Assembly: GCF_004519295.1 (NCBI RefSeq)
Contig: NZ_SOZH01000002.1
Coordinates: 186,001 to 250,000, forward strand
Source: Cellulosimicrobium funkei
GTDB lineage: Bacteria; Actinomycetota; Actinomycetes; Actinomycetales; Cellulomonadaceae
Direction: 5' to 3'
DNA length: 64,000 bases
Every line of letters starts with the position of its first letter. Position 1 is the first letter of the stretch. A model generated the notes under the pieces. It was given only the letters and a program-made list of their open reading frames with translations. It was not told the origin of the DNA and did not search any database. Below, piece after piece: positions 22,944-30,451 of the stretch. The translations under genes were made by a program, and so were the position numbers.

Positions 22944-24272
22944 TCAGAGCAGCAGCACCTGCACGGGGTCGCCCGGTGCCACGGCCGTGACGTCGGCGCC
23001 GACGACGGCGAGCGCGTCGGCGTGCGCGAGCGCGCTCACGCGGTGCGAGCCGGAGCCGCGCGCCGTCGTGCGCTCGTCGGGGTGACGGCCCGCGGGGACG
23101 ACGTGCGCGCCGTCGGGCTCGGTGTGGCGCACGAGGACGAGCTGCTCGCGCCCAGGCGGCGAGGACCACCCCGCGGCGGCGACGCGCCGGACGAGCGGGC
23201 GGCCCGTGCCGGGCACGCCGCGCAGCCGGTCCACGACGGGCCGCACGAACAGCTCGAACGACACGTACGCGCTCACGGGGTTGCCCGGCAGCGCGAGCCA
23301 CGGCACACCCCGCCAGCGTCCGAGACCCTGCGGGCGGCCGGGCTGCATGCCGACCGCGACGAGCCGGGCGTCGGTGACCGCGTCCTGCCACGGCGTGCCC
23401 GCGCGGGTCGCGGGGTCGAGCACCTCGCGCACGACGTCGAACGCCCCCGCGCTCACCCCGCCGGTGCTGACGAGCAGGTCGGGCGGGGCGCCGTCGAACG
23501 CGTCGAGCAGCCCGTCCAGCGTCGCGACGAGCGCCGCCGCGGAGTCGCCCACGGCCCCGCGCCGGACCACGTGCGCGCCCGCCGTGCGGGCCGCCGCGGC
23601 GAGCAGGACGGAGTTGGAGTCCGGGAGGTGCCCCGGTCCCGGCGTGGTCCCCGGCGCCACGAGCTCGCTGCCGGTGGAGAGCACCGCGACGCGCGGCGCG
23701 CGGTGCACGCGCACGGTCGCGTGCCCGGCGGACGCCGCGACCGAGACGTGCCGCGCCGTGAGCACGGCGCCTGCCGCGACGACGACGTCCCCCCGGCGCA
23801 CGTCCTCCCCGCAGGTCCGCACGTGGGTGCGCGAGGCGTCGTGGATCGCGACCGTCGTCGGCCCGCTCCCGGCCGCGCCCGGCGTGAAGCGACCGGTCGA
23901 CGTGCGCTCGACGGGCACGACGGCGTCCGCCCCGGGCGGCACGGGCGCGCCCGTCATGATCCGGACCGCCTCGCCCGGCCCCAGACCGCCGTCGAGCCCG
24001 GGCGGGCCCGCGTCCCCGGCCGCGACGTCGCCCACGACGCGCAGCACCACGGGCGCCGACGGCGTCGCCCCCGCCACGTCCTGCGCGCGCACTGCGTACC
24101 CGTCCATCGCGGACGCGTCGAACGCGGGGGCGTCCAGCGCGGACACGACGTCGGCGGCCAGGACGGCCCCCACGGCGTCCTCCAGCGGGGTGTCCGCGGG
24201 CGCCGTCGGGCGGACGAGCGCGAGCGCGTCCGCGGTGTGCTGGACGATCGTCCGACTCGGGTCGCGCGTCAT
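22944..24272 (-). CDS. moeA: Molybdopterin molybdenumtransferase MoeA
   Basis: 442 residues, full length. MoeA inserts molybdate into adenylated molybdopterin. Marks include AFDASAMDGYAVRAQDV near the N-terminus, LSTGSELVAPG and LVSTGGVSAGAFDVVREVL in the MoCF domain, and LPGNPVSAYVSFELFVRPVV near the C-terminus. The ATG at 24272 is six bases after TACGGT on the minus strand (24284-24279), so it is probably leaderless and has its own promoter. It converges on the AIM24 gene. With moaB, moaC, mobA and moaD it gives most of the pathway from pterin to MGD next to the nitrate reductase. Confidence 0.95.
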   Translation of the reverse strand: MTRDPSRTIVQHTADALALVRPTAPADTPLEDAVGAVLAADVVSALDAPAFDASAMDGYAVRAQDVAGATPSAPVVLRVVGDVAAGDAGPPGLDGGLGPGEAVRIMTGAPVPPGADAVVPVERTSTGRFTPGAAGSGPTTVAIHDASRTHVRTCGEDVRRGDVVVAAGAVLTARHVSVAASAGHATVRVHRAPRVAVLSTGSELVAPGTTPGPGHLPDSNSVLLAAAARTAGAHVVRRGAVGDSAAALVATLDGLLDAFDGAPPDLLVSTGGVSAGAFDVVREVLDPATRAGTPWQDAVTDARLVAVGMQPGRPQGLGRWRGVPWLALPGNPVSAYVSFELFVRPVVDRLRGVPGTGRPLVRRVAAAGWSSPPGREQLVLVRHTEPDGAHVVPAGRHPDERTTARGSGSHRVSALAHADALAVVGADVTAVAPGDPVQVLLL

Positions 24273-24377
24273 GCCCGCACCGTAGCCGAGCCCGGGTGCC
24301 GACCTCGGGAGGGTGGGCTACGTTGGGCACCGGAGTCATGAAGCGGCCCGAAGCCCCCCGAACCTTGGGAGGACGAC

Positions 24378-25127
24378 ATGGCCTCGATCCCCGTGACCAC
24401 CCTCAGCCCCGACCAGACGGCGCCCGTGCGCCCCGCAGCGCTCGCGGAGGTGCTTGCCGTGGGCACGCACCTCCTCGTGGGGCAGTACCGCGTCGAGCTC
24501 GGCACCGGGACGTGGTGGTGGTCGGACGAGGTGTACACCATGCACGGCTGGGCGCCGGGGGACGTCCAGCCCAGCCTCGACGCGCTGCGCTCGCGCAAGC
24601 ACCCGGACGACCGCGCCCGCGTGGTGCGCGCCGCCACGGAGGCGATCCGTTCCGGTCGCCCGTTCTCGTGCGCCCACCGGATCGTCGACGGGCACGGCAA
24701 GGCCCGGTCCGTCGTCGTGACGGGACAGGGCCGACGGGACGCGCGCGGTCGCGTCGTCGAGATCGCGGGGTACGTCGTCGACGTCACCCCGACGCACAAG
24801 GAGGCGCTGGAGCGTGAGTCGCAGCGCGCCGTCACGCGCGCGTTCGTCGCGCAGGCCGCCGTCGAGCAGGTCAAGGGCGTGCTCATGGCCGTGCACGGCG
24901 TCGACGACGTCGCAGCGGGCCAGCTCCTCGCGGAGGCGGCCGGCGAGGCCGGCGTCCCCGTCCAGGAGACGGCCGCGCAGGTCATGCGCGCGCTGAGCAA
25001 GGCCGGCGGGGTCGGCCCGACGGCCGAGGCGACGGTCGCGGGCGCGTTCGCCGCCGTCCGTCCGGTCGCGCGGCCCCGCGCCCACGAGGCGCAGCTCGCG
25101 CGTCGTCGGGAGCCGGCCCGCTCCTGA
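24378..25127 (+). CDS. PAS-ANTAR regulator, first copy
   Basis: 249 residues. A PAS_3-type fold covers about residues 30-140 (YRVELGTGTWWWSDEVYTMHGW, then RIVDGHGKARSVVVTGQGRR). An ANTAR domain follows at about 155-210 (AAVEQVKGVLMAVHGVDDVAAGQLL). ANTAR domains bind paired RNA hairpins and prevent transcription termination. The tail is Arg-rich and disordered. The protein is a paralogue of the gene at 27119-27850 in the opposite orientation. GGGAGG lies seven bases before ATG 24378. The ligand of the PAS domain and the target RNAs are unknown. Confidence 0.85.
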   Translation: MASIPVTTLSPDQTAPVRPAALAEVLAVGTHLLVGQYRVELGTGTWWWSDEVYTMHGWAPGDVQPSLDALRSRKHPDDRARVVRAATEAIRSGRPFSCAHRIVDGHGKARSVVVTGQGRRDARGRVVEIAGYVVDVTPTHKEALERESQRAVTRAFVAQAAVEQVKGVLMAVHGVDDVAAGQLLAEAAGEAGVPVQETAAQVMRALSKAGGVGPTAEATVAGAFAAVRPVARPRAHEAQLARRREPARS

Positions 25128-25178
25128 GCCGGACGGCCCCGCGCACGACGAGAACCCCACACGAGAAGGAGGAACGAC

Positions 25179-26039
25179 ATGACCGACGAGACCACCTTCC
25201 CGGCCCAGCAGCAGGAACCCCCGGGCCTCGCCGGACGCATGGATCCGGTGCCCGACCACGGCGAGCAGTCCTACCGCGGCACCGGGCGGCTCGAGGGCCG
25301 TCGGGCGCTGATCACGGGCGGCGACTCGGGCATCGGCCGCGCCGTCGCCATCGCGTTCGCGCGCGAGGGCGCCGACGTCGCCATCGGCTACCTGCCGGAA
25401 GAGCAGGAGGACGCCGAGGAGACGGCCCGCTGGGTCCGCGAGGCGGGCCGCACGTGCGCCCTCCTGCCCGGCGACGTCACCGACGAGGCGACGGCACGGG
25501 CCCTGCCCGGACGCGCCGCGGCCGAGCTCGGCGGGCTCGACGTGCTCGTCAACAACGCCGGCTTCCAGATGGCGCGGCGCGAGTCGATCGAGGACGTCAC
25601 CACCGACGAGATCGACCGGGTGCTCAAGACGAACCTCTACGCGCTGCTGTGGATCACGCAGTCGGCGCTCGAGCACCTGGGCGAGGGCGCGGCGATCGTC
25701 AACAACTCGTCGATCCAGGCGTTCCAGCCGTCGACGTCCCTGCTCGACTACGCGTCGACGAAGGCGGCGATCAACAACCTCACGGTGAACCTCGCGGCCG
25801 AGCTCGGCCCGCGCGGCATCCGCGTGAACGCCGTCGCGCCGGGTCCGATCTGGACGCCGCTCCAGCCGGCCACCCAGCCCGAGGAGAAGATCGAGCAGTT
25901 CGGGAAGGACACCCCGCTGGGGCGCGCGGGCCAGCCCGCGGAGGTCGCTCCGGCGTTCGTCTTCCTCGCCTCCCCGACGGACGCGAGCTACGTGTCCGGC
26001 ACCGTGCTCGGTGTCACGGGAGGCAAGCCCGTGTTCTGA
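25179..26039 (+). CDS. Short-chain dehydrogenase of the YhdG/YghA type
   Basis: 286 residues with an unconserved 35-residue lead (PGLAGRMDPVPDHGEQSYRG), which is typical of this subgroup of stress-related oxidoreductases. The NAD(P)-binding motif is TGGDSGIGRA, followed by NNAGFQ and the catalytic Ser, then DYASTKAA with the Tyr-x-x-x-Lys pair. GAAGGAGG lies eight bases before ATG 25179. The gene is 51 bp downstream of the PAS-ANTAR gene on the same strand and may be cotranscribed. Relatives in Bacillus and E. coli belong to stress regulons; the substrate is not known. Confidence 0.88.
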   Translation: MTDETTFPAQQQEPPGLAGRMDPVPDHGEQSYRGTGRLEGRRALITGGDSGIGRAVAIAFAREGADVAIGYLPEEQEDAEETARWVREAGRTCALLPGDVTDEATARALPGRAAAELGGLDVLVNNAGFQMARRESIEDVTTDEIDRVLKTNLYALLWITQSALEHLGEGAAIVNNSSIQAFQPSTSLLDYASTKAAINNLTVNLAAELGPRGIRVNAVAPGPIWTPLQPATQPEEKIEQFGKDTPLGRAGQPAEVAPAFVFLASPTDASYVSGTVLGVTGGKPVF

Positions 26040-26270
26040 CGGGCACTTCCTCGCCGGAGGAGCCGCGGACGGTTCGGCCGAGGGCCGCGTCTCGCTCGGG
26101 AAGGGTCGGAGGGTGGGCGTCCGCGCCCGCCCGGGGGCGGGTCCGTCGCGAGAGCGACGGCGCCCGTGAGAGGGTCACCAGCCGCCACGCCTTGTGCGGG
26201 CGAGACGGCCGCCGCCCCCGCCCCGCCCCGGTGACGCCCGGGCGGGGCCTCCGACACGACGTGCCCCGGT

Positions 26271-26298
26271 TCTCCGCGACGTAGGCTTGCCGCGGAGA
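26271..26298. promoter_or_regulatory. Inverted repeat around the GAF-ANTAR promoter
   Basis: TCTCCGCG (26271-26278) and CGCGGAGA (26291-26298) are perfect inverted copies with a 12-bp spacer that contains TAGGCT (26282-26287), a good -10 box for the GAF-ANTAR gene. Transcription would begin near the right arm. An operator for a dimeric repressor is the simplest reading. Confidence 0.45.
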
Positions 26299-26312
26299 CA
26301 AGGAGAGCACCC

Positions 26313-27104
26313 ATGAGCACCGATCGCGGAACGAGCGCCGAGCCGACCCCGGGAGGATCCGGAGCGCCGCTGACCGACGTCCCCGTCGTCGACCTGATGG
26401 CGGAGGAGGCGACGGTGGCAGGCCTCGTGGCGGACGCCGCCCGCGCGCTCGCCGACGAGCCCACCCTCCAGCAGACCCTCGACCGCGTCGTCGAGCTCGC
26501 GGTGGCGATGGTCGACGGCTGCGACGAGGCCGGAATCTCGCTCGTGACCCGCCGCCGCATCGAGAGCGCAGCCGTGTCGGACCCGGTCGTGGCGCGCGGG
26601 GACGCGCTCCAGTACGAGCTCGACGAGGGCCCGTGCCTCGACGCGATCCGCGAGCACGCGCTCGTGGAGTCCGGGGACGTCGCGACGGACCCGCGCTGGC
26701 CGCGGTGGGCGCCGCGCGTCTCGAGCGAGCTCGGCGTCCGCTCCATGCTGTGCGTCCAGCTCTACACCTCGGAGAACGCGCACGGCGCGCTCAACATGTA
26801 CTCGGGGTCGCGCGCCGCGTTCGGCCCGGACTCCCACCACCTCGCGTCGACGTTCGCCGCCGTCGCGGCCGCGGCGATCTCGGCCGCGCGGACCGAGGAG
26901 CAGCTCCAGTCCGCCGTCCAGACCCGCACGCTCATCGGGCAGGCCCAGGGCATCATCATGGAGCGGTACTCCCTGACTCCCGGCCGCGCGTTCGCCGTGA
27001 TGAGCCGCGTGTCGCAGGACGCGAACATCAAGCTCGTCGACGTCGCCCGGGAGATCGTCGAGACGCGGCGCATCCCCGGCGTCGGCGCGCCCCAGGAGGG
27101 CTGA
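26313..27104 (+). CDS. GAF-ANTAR regulator
   Basis: 263 residues. A GAF sensory domain at about 45-190 contains DEAGISLVTRRRIESAAVSD and the Cys of EGPCLDAIREHALVESGDV. The C-terminal ANTAR domain at about 200-255 reads LIGQAQGIIMERYSLTPGRAFAVMSRVSQ. It is expected to bind target mRNA leaders in response to a small ligand or redox change sensed by GAF. ATG 26313 has AAGGAG nine bases upstream. It is the middle of three ANTAR genes, with the second PAS-ANTAR gene converging on it 14 bp away. Confidence 0.88.
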   Translation: MSTDRGTSAEPTPGGSGAPLTDVPVVDLMAEEATVAGLVADAARALADEPTLQQTLDRVVELAVAMVDGCDEAGISLVTRRRIESAAVSDPVVARGDALQYELDEGPCLDAIREHALVESGDVATDPRWPRWAPRVSSELGVRSMLCVQLYTSENAHGALNMYSGSRAAFGPDSHHLASTFAAVAAAAISAARTEEQLQSAVQTRTLIGQAQGIIMERYSLTPGRAFAVMSRVSQDANIKLVDVAREIVETRRIPGVGAPQEG

Positions 27105-27124
27105 GCGCCCCCGACGGCTCAGCC
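27099..27124. terminator. Stem holding both stop codons of convergent genes
   Basis: GGCTGAGC (27099-27106) pairs with GCTCAGCC (27117-27124). The TGA of the GAF-ANTAR gene lies in the left arm and the TGA of the converging PAS-ANTAR gene in the right arm. The stem is only eight pairs and may be a weak bidirectional terminator. Confidence 0.4.
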
Positions 27125-27850
27125 GCCCGCGCCGGGCTCATCGGCGCACGACGCCTCGAGCAGCGTGTCGACCCGGAGTCGGACCGACTCGTCGAGCAGC
27201 GGCCCGGCCGTCCCGGCGCCGTCGACCACGCCCTCCACGAGGCGACGGGCGAGCTCGCGGACGGGGACGTTCACGTCGTTCGAGCGCCGGCGCAGCACCT
27301 CGAACGCGTCGTCGGGCCCCGTGCGCAGCGCCGCCATGAGCACGCCCTTGGCCTGCTCGATCACCGATCGCGACGCGTCGGCGGCCCGGATCGACGCGGT
27401 CGCCTCCCGCCGCGCGGCCTCGGCGTGCGCCGTCGTCAGGTCGACGAAGTAGCCCACCACGTGCGCCCAGGGCAGCTCCGCGCCCGGGTTCTTCCCCTGC
27501 GCCGCGACGGCGAGCGTGCGAGTCGCGCCCGTCGCGTCCACGATGCGGTGCATGGACCCGAACGGCTCCCCGGTCCGCGCGGCCTGCGCGAGCTCGCTCG
27601 CGACGCGCTCCCGGTCCTCGGGGTGCTTGTGCGACAGGACGAGGGCGGTCGTCGGCACGACCTCGCCCGGCGCGAAACCGTGCATCTCGTACACCTCGTC
27701 CGACCACCACCACGAGTCGGTCGCGATGTCCACGCGGAAGCGGCCGACCGGCTGGGGGTCACCCGGACCGAGGGCGGCGAGGAGGTCGGCGAGAGCGGGC
27801 GGGACGACGTCGTCGGGTTCGGTGGCGTCGGCGGGCAGGGCAGCGTCCAT
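27119..27850 (-). CDS. PAS-ANTAR regulator, second copy
   Basis: 243 residues with the same layout as the gene at 24378: a PAS domain (FRVDIATDSWWWSDEVYEMHGF, then RIVDATGATRTLAVAAQGKN) and a C-terminal ANTAR domain (SVIEQAKGVLMAALRTGPDDAFEVL). The shared string WWWSDEVY and the matching HPEDRERV/HPDDRARV segments show recent common origin. It is encoded on the opposite strand, so the two copies flank the dehydrogenase and GAF-ANTAR genes as an inverted pair. ATG 27850 follows a short gap from the divergent DUF6328 gene. RNA targets are unknown. Confidence 0.85.
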   Translation of the reverse strand: MDAALPADATEPDDVVPPALADLLAALGPGDPQPVGRFRVDIATDSWWWSDEVYEMHGFAPGEVVPTTALVLSHKHPEDRERVASELAQAARTGEPFGSMHRIVDATGATRTLAVAAQGKNPGAELPWAHVVGYFVDLTTAHAEAARREATASIRAADASRSVIEQAKGVLMAALRTGPDDAFEVLRRRSNDVNVPVRELARRLVEGVVDGAGTAGPLLDESVRLRVDTLLEASCADEPGAGG

Positions 27851-27943
27851 CGATGGGGGTCCCCGGAGATCGAGCAGGACGGAGCCGATTCCTGACCCCA
27901 GCAGACTGAAGATTATCCCAGCGTCGGCGCGAGGGAGGAAACC

Positions 27944-28429
27944 GTGACCACCCAGGTCAGCGACGGGCGGGACGAGTCGGCCGAGGAACGGTCCGACCGG
28001 AACTGGGCGGAGCTCCTCCAGGAGCTGCGCGTCATGCAGATGGGCGTGCAGATCCTCACGGGGTTCCTCCTCACGCTGCCGTTCCAGCAGCGCTTCGGGG
28101 ACCTCGACACCTTCCAGACCGGCGTCTACCTCGCGCTCGTCGCGCTGGCCGTGCTGTCCACCGGCCTGTTCGTGACGCCCGTGAGCCTGCACCGCACGCT
28201 CTTCCGCCGGCACCGCAAGACGACGCTCGTGACCCTGAGCGACCGGATCGCGCGGTTCGGCGTGCTCGTGCTCGCGTTCGTCGTGACCGGGACCGTGCTG
28301 CTCGTCGTCGACGTCGTCGTGGACCGGACGGCGGCCCTGTGGTCGAGCGGCTGCGCGCTCGTGCTGCTCGTCGGCCTCTGGTTCGTCCTCCCGCGCCTCG
28401 TCGCCCGCGGCACCGCGGCGTCGGACTGA
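27944..28429 (+). CDS. DUF6328 membrane protein
   Basis: 161 residues. A charged N-terminus with the pattern RNWAELLQELRVMQMGVQIL leads into four membrane helices (GFLLTLPFQQRF, YLALVALAVLSTGLFVTPV and two more). This is the layout of DUF6328, an uncharacterised actinobacterial family. GTG 27944 has GAGGGAGGA at ideal spacing. The gene is divergent from the second PAS-ANTAR gene and its stop is followed within 30 bp by a tandem array of the 21-bp repeat. No function can be assigned. Confidence 0.8.
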   Translation: MTTQVSDGRDESAEERSDRNWAELLQELRVMQMGVQILTGFLLTLPFQQRFGDLDTFQTGVYLALVALAVLSTGLFVTPVSLHRTLFRRHRKTTLVTLSDRIARFGVLVLAFVVTGTVLLVVDVVVDRTAALWSSGCALVLLVGLWFVLPRLVARGTAASD

Positions 28430-28455
28430 CCTCGCGATCAAGACCTCTCGCCACA

Positions 28456-28589
28456 CGAGGTAGCGAGGTAGAGCCGTGGTCACGCGAGGTAGAGCCGTGG
28501 TCGCCCGAGGTAGACCCGTGGTCACGCGAGGTAGAGCCGATGCTCGCCGAGGTAGGGCCGTGGTCACGCGAAGTAGAGCCGTGGTCAAC
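28456..28589 (+). repeat. 21-bp tandem array A (six units)
   Basis: After a partial CGAGGTAG (28456-28463) come six contiguous 21-bp units at 28464, 28485, 28506, 28527, 28548 and 28569. The core GAGGTAGAGCCGTGGTC is almost unchanged in the first two; later units carry single substitutions such as AGACCC, GATGCTC and AAGTAG. The array begins 26 bp after the DUF6328 stop, and in that gene's sense direction it reads GAGGTAGAGCC. There are no unique spacers, so it is not a CRISPR array. Confidence 0.95.
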
Positions 28590-28858
28590 GGCGAAGACCG
28601 TGGTGGAACCGGGCACCACCCCCCCCGGCCGCCCCGCGCCGGCCCGGAGGGTCGAGAGACACCCACTGTCCACCATGGGCCGCGGCCTCCGGCGAGCGGG
28701 TGATTGTGGCCCGTCAGTCGACCAGGACGAGCCCAGATCACCTGCTCGCCACCGAGTTCCGGCGCGACCGCGGTGACCCGGTGGGCCGTGCGGTGCGAGC
28801 GCACCTGACCCCGCGGGCAGTCGCTCGGGCAGGGGAGACCCAGAGGTGAGACGACGCC

Positions 28859-28957
28859 GGGCGGGGTGGGCGGTGGTGCCGCGTCGTGGCGGGCCTGGCG
28901 GGAGCCGCGAGGAACGAGCGGCGGATGGTAGACGCGGCACCACCGCCCACCCCGCCC
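28859..28957. repeat. 27-bp perfect inverted repeat with 45-nt loop
   Basis: The left arm (28859-28885) begins GGGCGGGGTGGGCGGTGG and ends CCGCGTC; the right arm (28931-28957) is its exact reverse complement. The 45-bp loop contains GGCGGGCCTGGCGGGAGCC. A stem this long and perfect is unlikely by chance even in GC-rich DNA. It lies between the two opposed repeat arrays and could be a terminator for both converging genes or the remains of a small inverted-repeat element. Confidence 0.85.
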
Positions 28958-28983
28958 ACCCGGGGCGACCACGCGCCGTCGGG

Positions 28984-29067
28984 CATGACCACGGCTCTAC
29001 CTCGCGTGACCCCGGCTCTACCTCGCATGACCACGGCTCTACCTCGCGTGACCACGGCTCTACCTCG
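28984..29067 (-). repeat. 21-bp tandem array B (four units)
   Basis: Four contiguous 21-bp units at 28984, 29005, 29026 and 29047, each of the form ACCACGGCTCTACCTCG on the plus strand, that is GAGGTAGAGCC on the minus strand. The units vary only in CATG/CGTG and one ACCCC/ACCAC change, so this is the most uniform array in the window. It begins 26 bp beyond the narK stop and reads in the narK sense direction. Confidence 0.95.
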
Positions 29068-29093
29068 CGAGCGCGGGGCTTCTCCCGGGAGGC

Positions 29094-30332
29094 TCAGGAG
29101 GACGCGGCGGCGCGGGCCTGGACACCGCGGCGGACGGGACCGAGGGTGAACAGCAGGGTCAGCAGGGCGGTGAGGGCGAGCAGGCCGAAGCCGAGGCCGT
29201 ACGTGCCCTCGAGCTGGTAGACGGCGCCCATGAGCAGCGGCGGGATGAACCCGCCGAGGCCGCCCGCCGCGCCGACGAGGCCCGTGACCGCCCCGACCTT
29301 CTCGACCGGCGCGACCTTCGAGACGAGGGCGAACGTCGCGCCCGACGACGCACCGAGCGCGGCGGCGAGGCCGAGGAACGCGATCGTCCCGACCGGCACG
29401 AGCGACGGCTGGAACGCGACGACCGCGGCGAGCGCCGTGACGACGGCGAAGCACACGACGGACACGGGCACGCCGCCGAACCGGTCGGACAGCGCGCCCC
29501 CGACGGGCCGCATGACGACGGCGAGCACGACGAACCCGGCAGTGCGGGCTGCGGCGTCGGACGCGGTGAGGTCGTACGCGTTGACGAGGAACGTCGGCAG
29601 GTAGACGGAGAACGCGACGAACCCGCCGAACCCGACGGCGTACAGCCAGGAGAGCTGCAGCGTGGCGGGGAGGCGGAACGTCGCCCAGGTGCGGGACCAG
29701 AACCCGCCGGCGGGGGCGGTCGCCCGGCCGGGCGGGACGCGCAGCAGCAGCCACGACACGACGGCGAACACCGCGAGGACGGCGGCGACGAGGAGGAACG
29801 GGGCGGCGTCGCCCCACGCGTCGCGGATGCGGACGGTGGTGAACGCGGAGATCGCGGTGCCGCCCATGCCCATGCCGAAGATCCCGACGGCGGTGCCGCG
29901 CCGCGCGGGCGGGTACCACGCGTTGACGAACGGCACCCCGACGGCGAACGCGGTGCCGCCGAGACCGAGGAAGAACCCGCCGACGATCAGCCAGGCGAAG
30001 CTGTCCGCGACGAGCCCGACGAACAGCACGGGCAGGATCGTCAGCGCGCTGACCAGGGGGAACATGATGCGGGCGCCGTACCGGTCCGTGAGTGCCCCTA
30101 CCGGGATGCGGCCGAGCGACCCGACGACGACCGGGACGGCCACCAGCACGGACACCTGCACGTCGGAGAGGTCGTACTGCTGCCCGTACGCCGCGCCGAG
30201 CGGGCTGATGAGCGCCCAGGCCCAGAAGTTCACCGCGAACCCGACGGTCGCGAGGACGAGCATGAGGGTCGGGGAGGTGGACGTCGTCGTCGCGGCGGGT
30301 CCGGTGGCCCTGCCCGCGTCCTGCTGCGCCAT
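29094..30332 (-). CDS. narK: NarK-type nitrate/nitrite transporter (MFS)
   Basis: 412 residues with twelve membrane helices. MFS signatures are present: GALTDRYGARIMFP between helices 2 and 3 and GGALSDRFGGVPVS in the second half. The nitrate-signature glycine-rich stretches of the NNP family are seen as GGTAFAVGVPFVNAWYPPARRGTAVGIFGMG and GAVTGLVGAAGGLGGFIPPLLMG, written here only as positions near residues 120-150 and 340-365. It should import nitrate or exchange it for nitrite to feed narGHJI 10 kb away. ATG 30332 has AGGAG upstream; an in-frame start 36 bases earlier has none. Confidence 0.9.
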   Translation of the reverse strand: MAQQDAGRATGPAATTTSTSPTLMLVLATVGFAVNFWAWALISPLGAAYGQQYDLSDVQVSVLVAVPVVVGSLGRIPVGALTDRYGARIMFPLVSALTILPVLFVGLVADSFAWLIVGGFFLGLGGTAFAVGVPFVNAWYPPARRGTAVGIFGMGMGGTAISAFTTVRIRDAWGDAAPFLLVAAVLAVFAVVSWLLLRVPPGRATAPAGGFWSRTWATFRLPATLQLSWLYAVGFGGFVAFSVYLPTFLVNAYDLTASDAAARTAGFVVLAVVMRPVGGALSDRFGGVPVSVVCFAVVTALAAVVAFQPSLVPVGTIAFLGLAAALGASSGATFALVSKVAPVEKVGAVTGLVGAAGGLGGFIPPLLMGAVYQLEGTYGLGFGLLALTALLTLLFTLGPVRRGVQARAAASS

Positions 30333-30451
30333 GGCGACTCCTGGGGGGAGGTGCCCGTCGTCGGGCACGGGGGGAGATCGTTGCGTCGAGCACCTCCACG
30401 CTAACGACGCTCCCCGCGCCGCGCGCGGGGAACCCCCCGTACCGTGGGGTC

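Larger units (their letters stand above)
28430..29093. other. Repeat-rich gene-free gap between DUF6328 and narK
   Basis: These 664 bp separate two converging genes. From left to right: array A (28456-28589), about 270 bp of unique GC-rich DNA with no believable reading frame, a 27-bp perfect inverted repeat (28859-28885 and 28931-28957), and array B (28984-29067). The two arrays point in opposite directions, so the whole gap is roughly mirror-symmetric. I see no transposase, tRNA or coding gene. Confidence 0.7.

Noticed and set aside
28456-29067. A CRISPR array
   Set aside because: The repeat units are contiguous, without unique spacers, and no cas gene is nearby.
28430-29093. An insertion sequence or transposon in the narK gap
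   Set aside because: There is no transposase-like frame, no terminal inverted repeat enclosing a gene and no target-site duplication that I can see.
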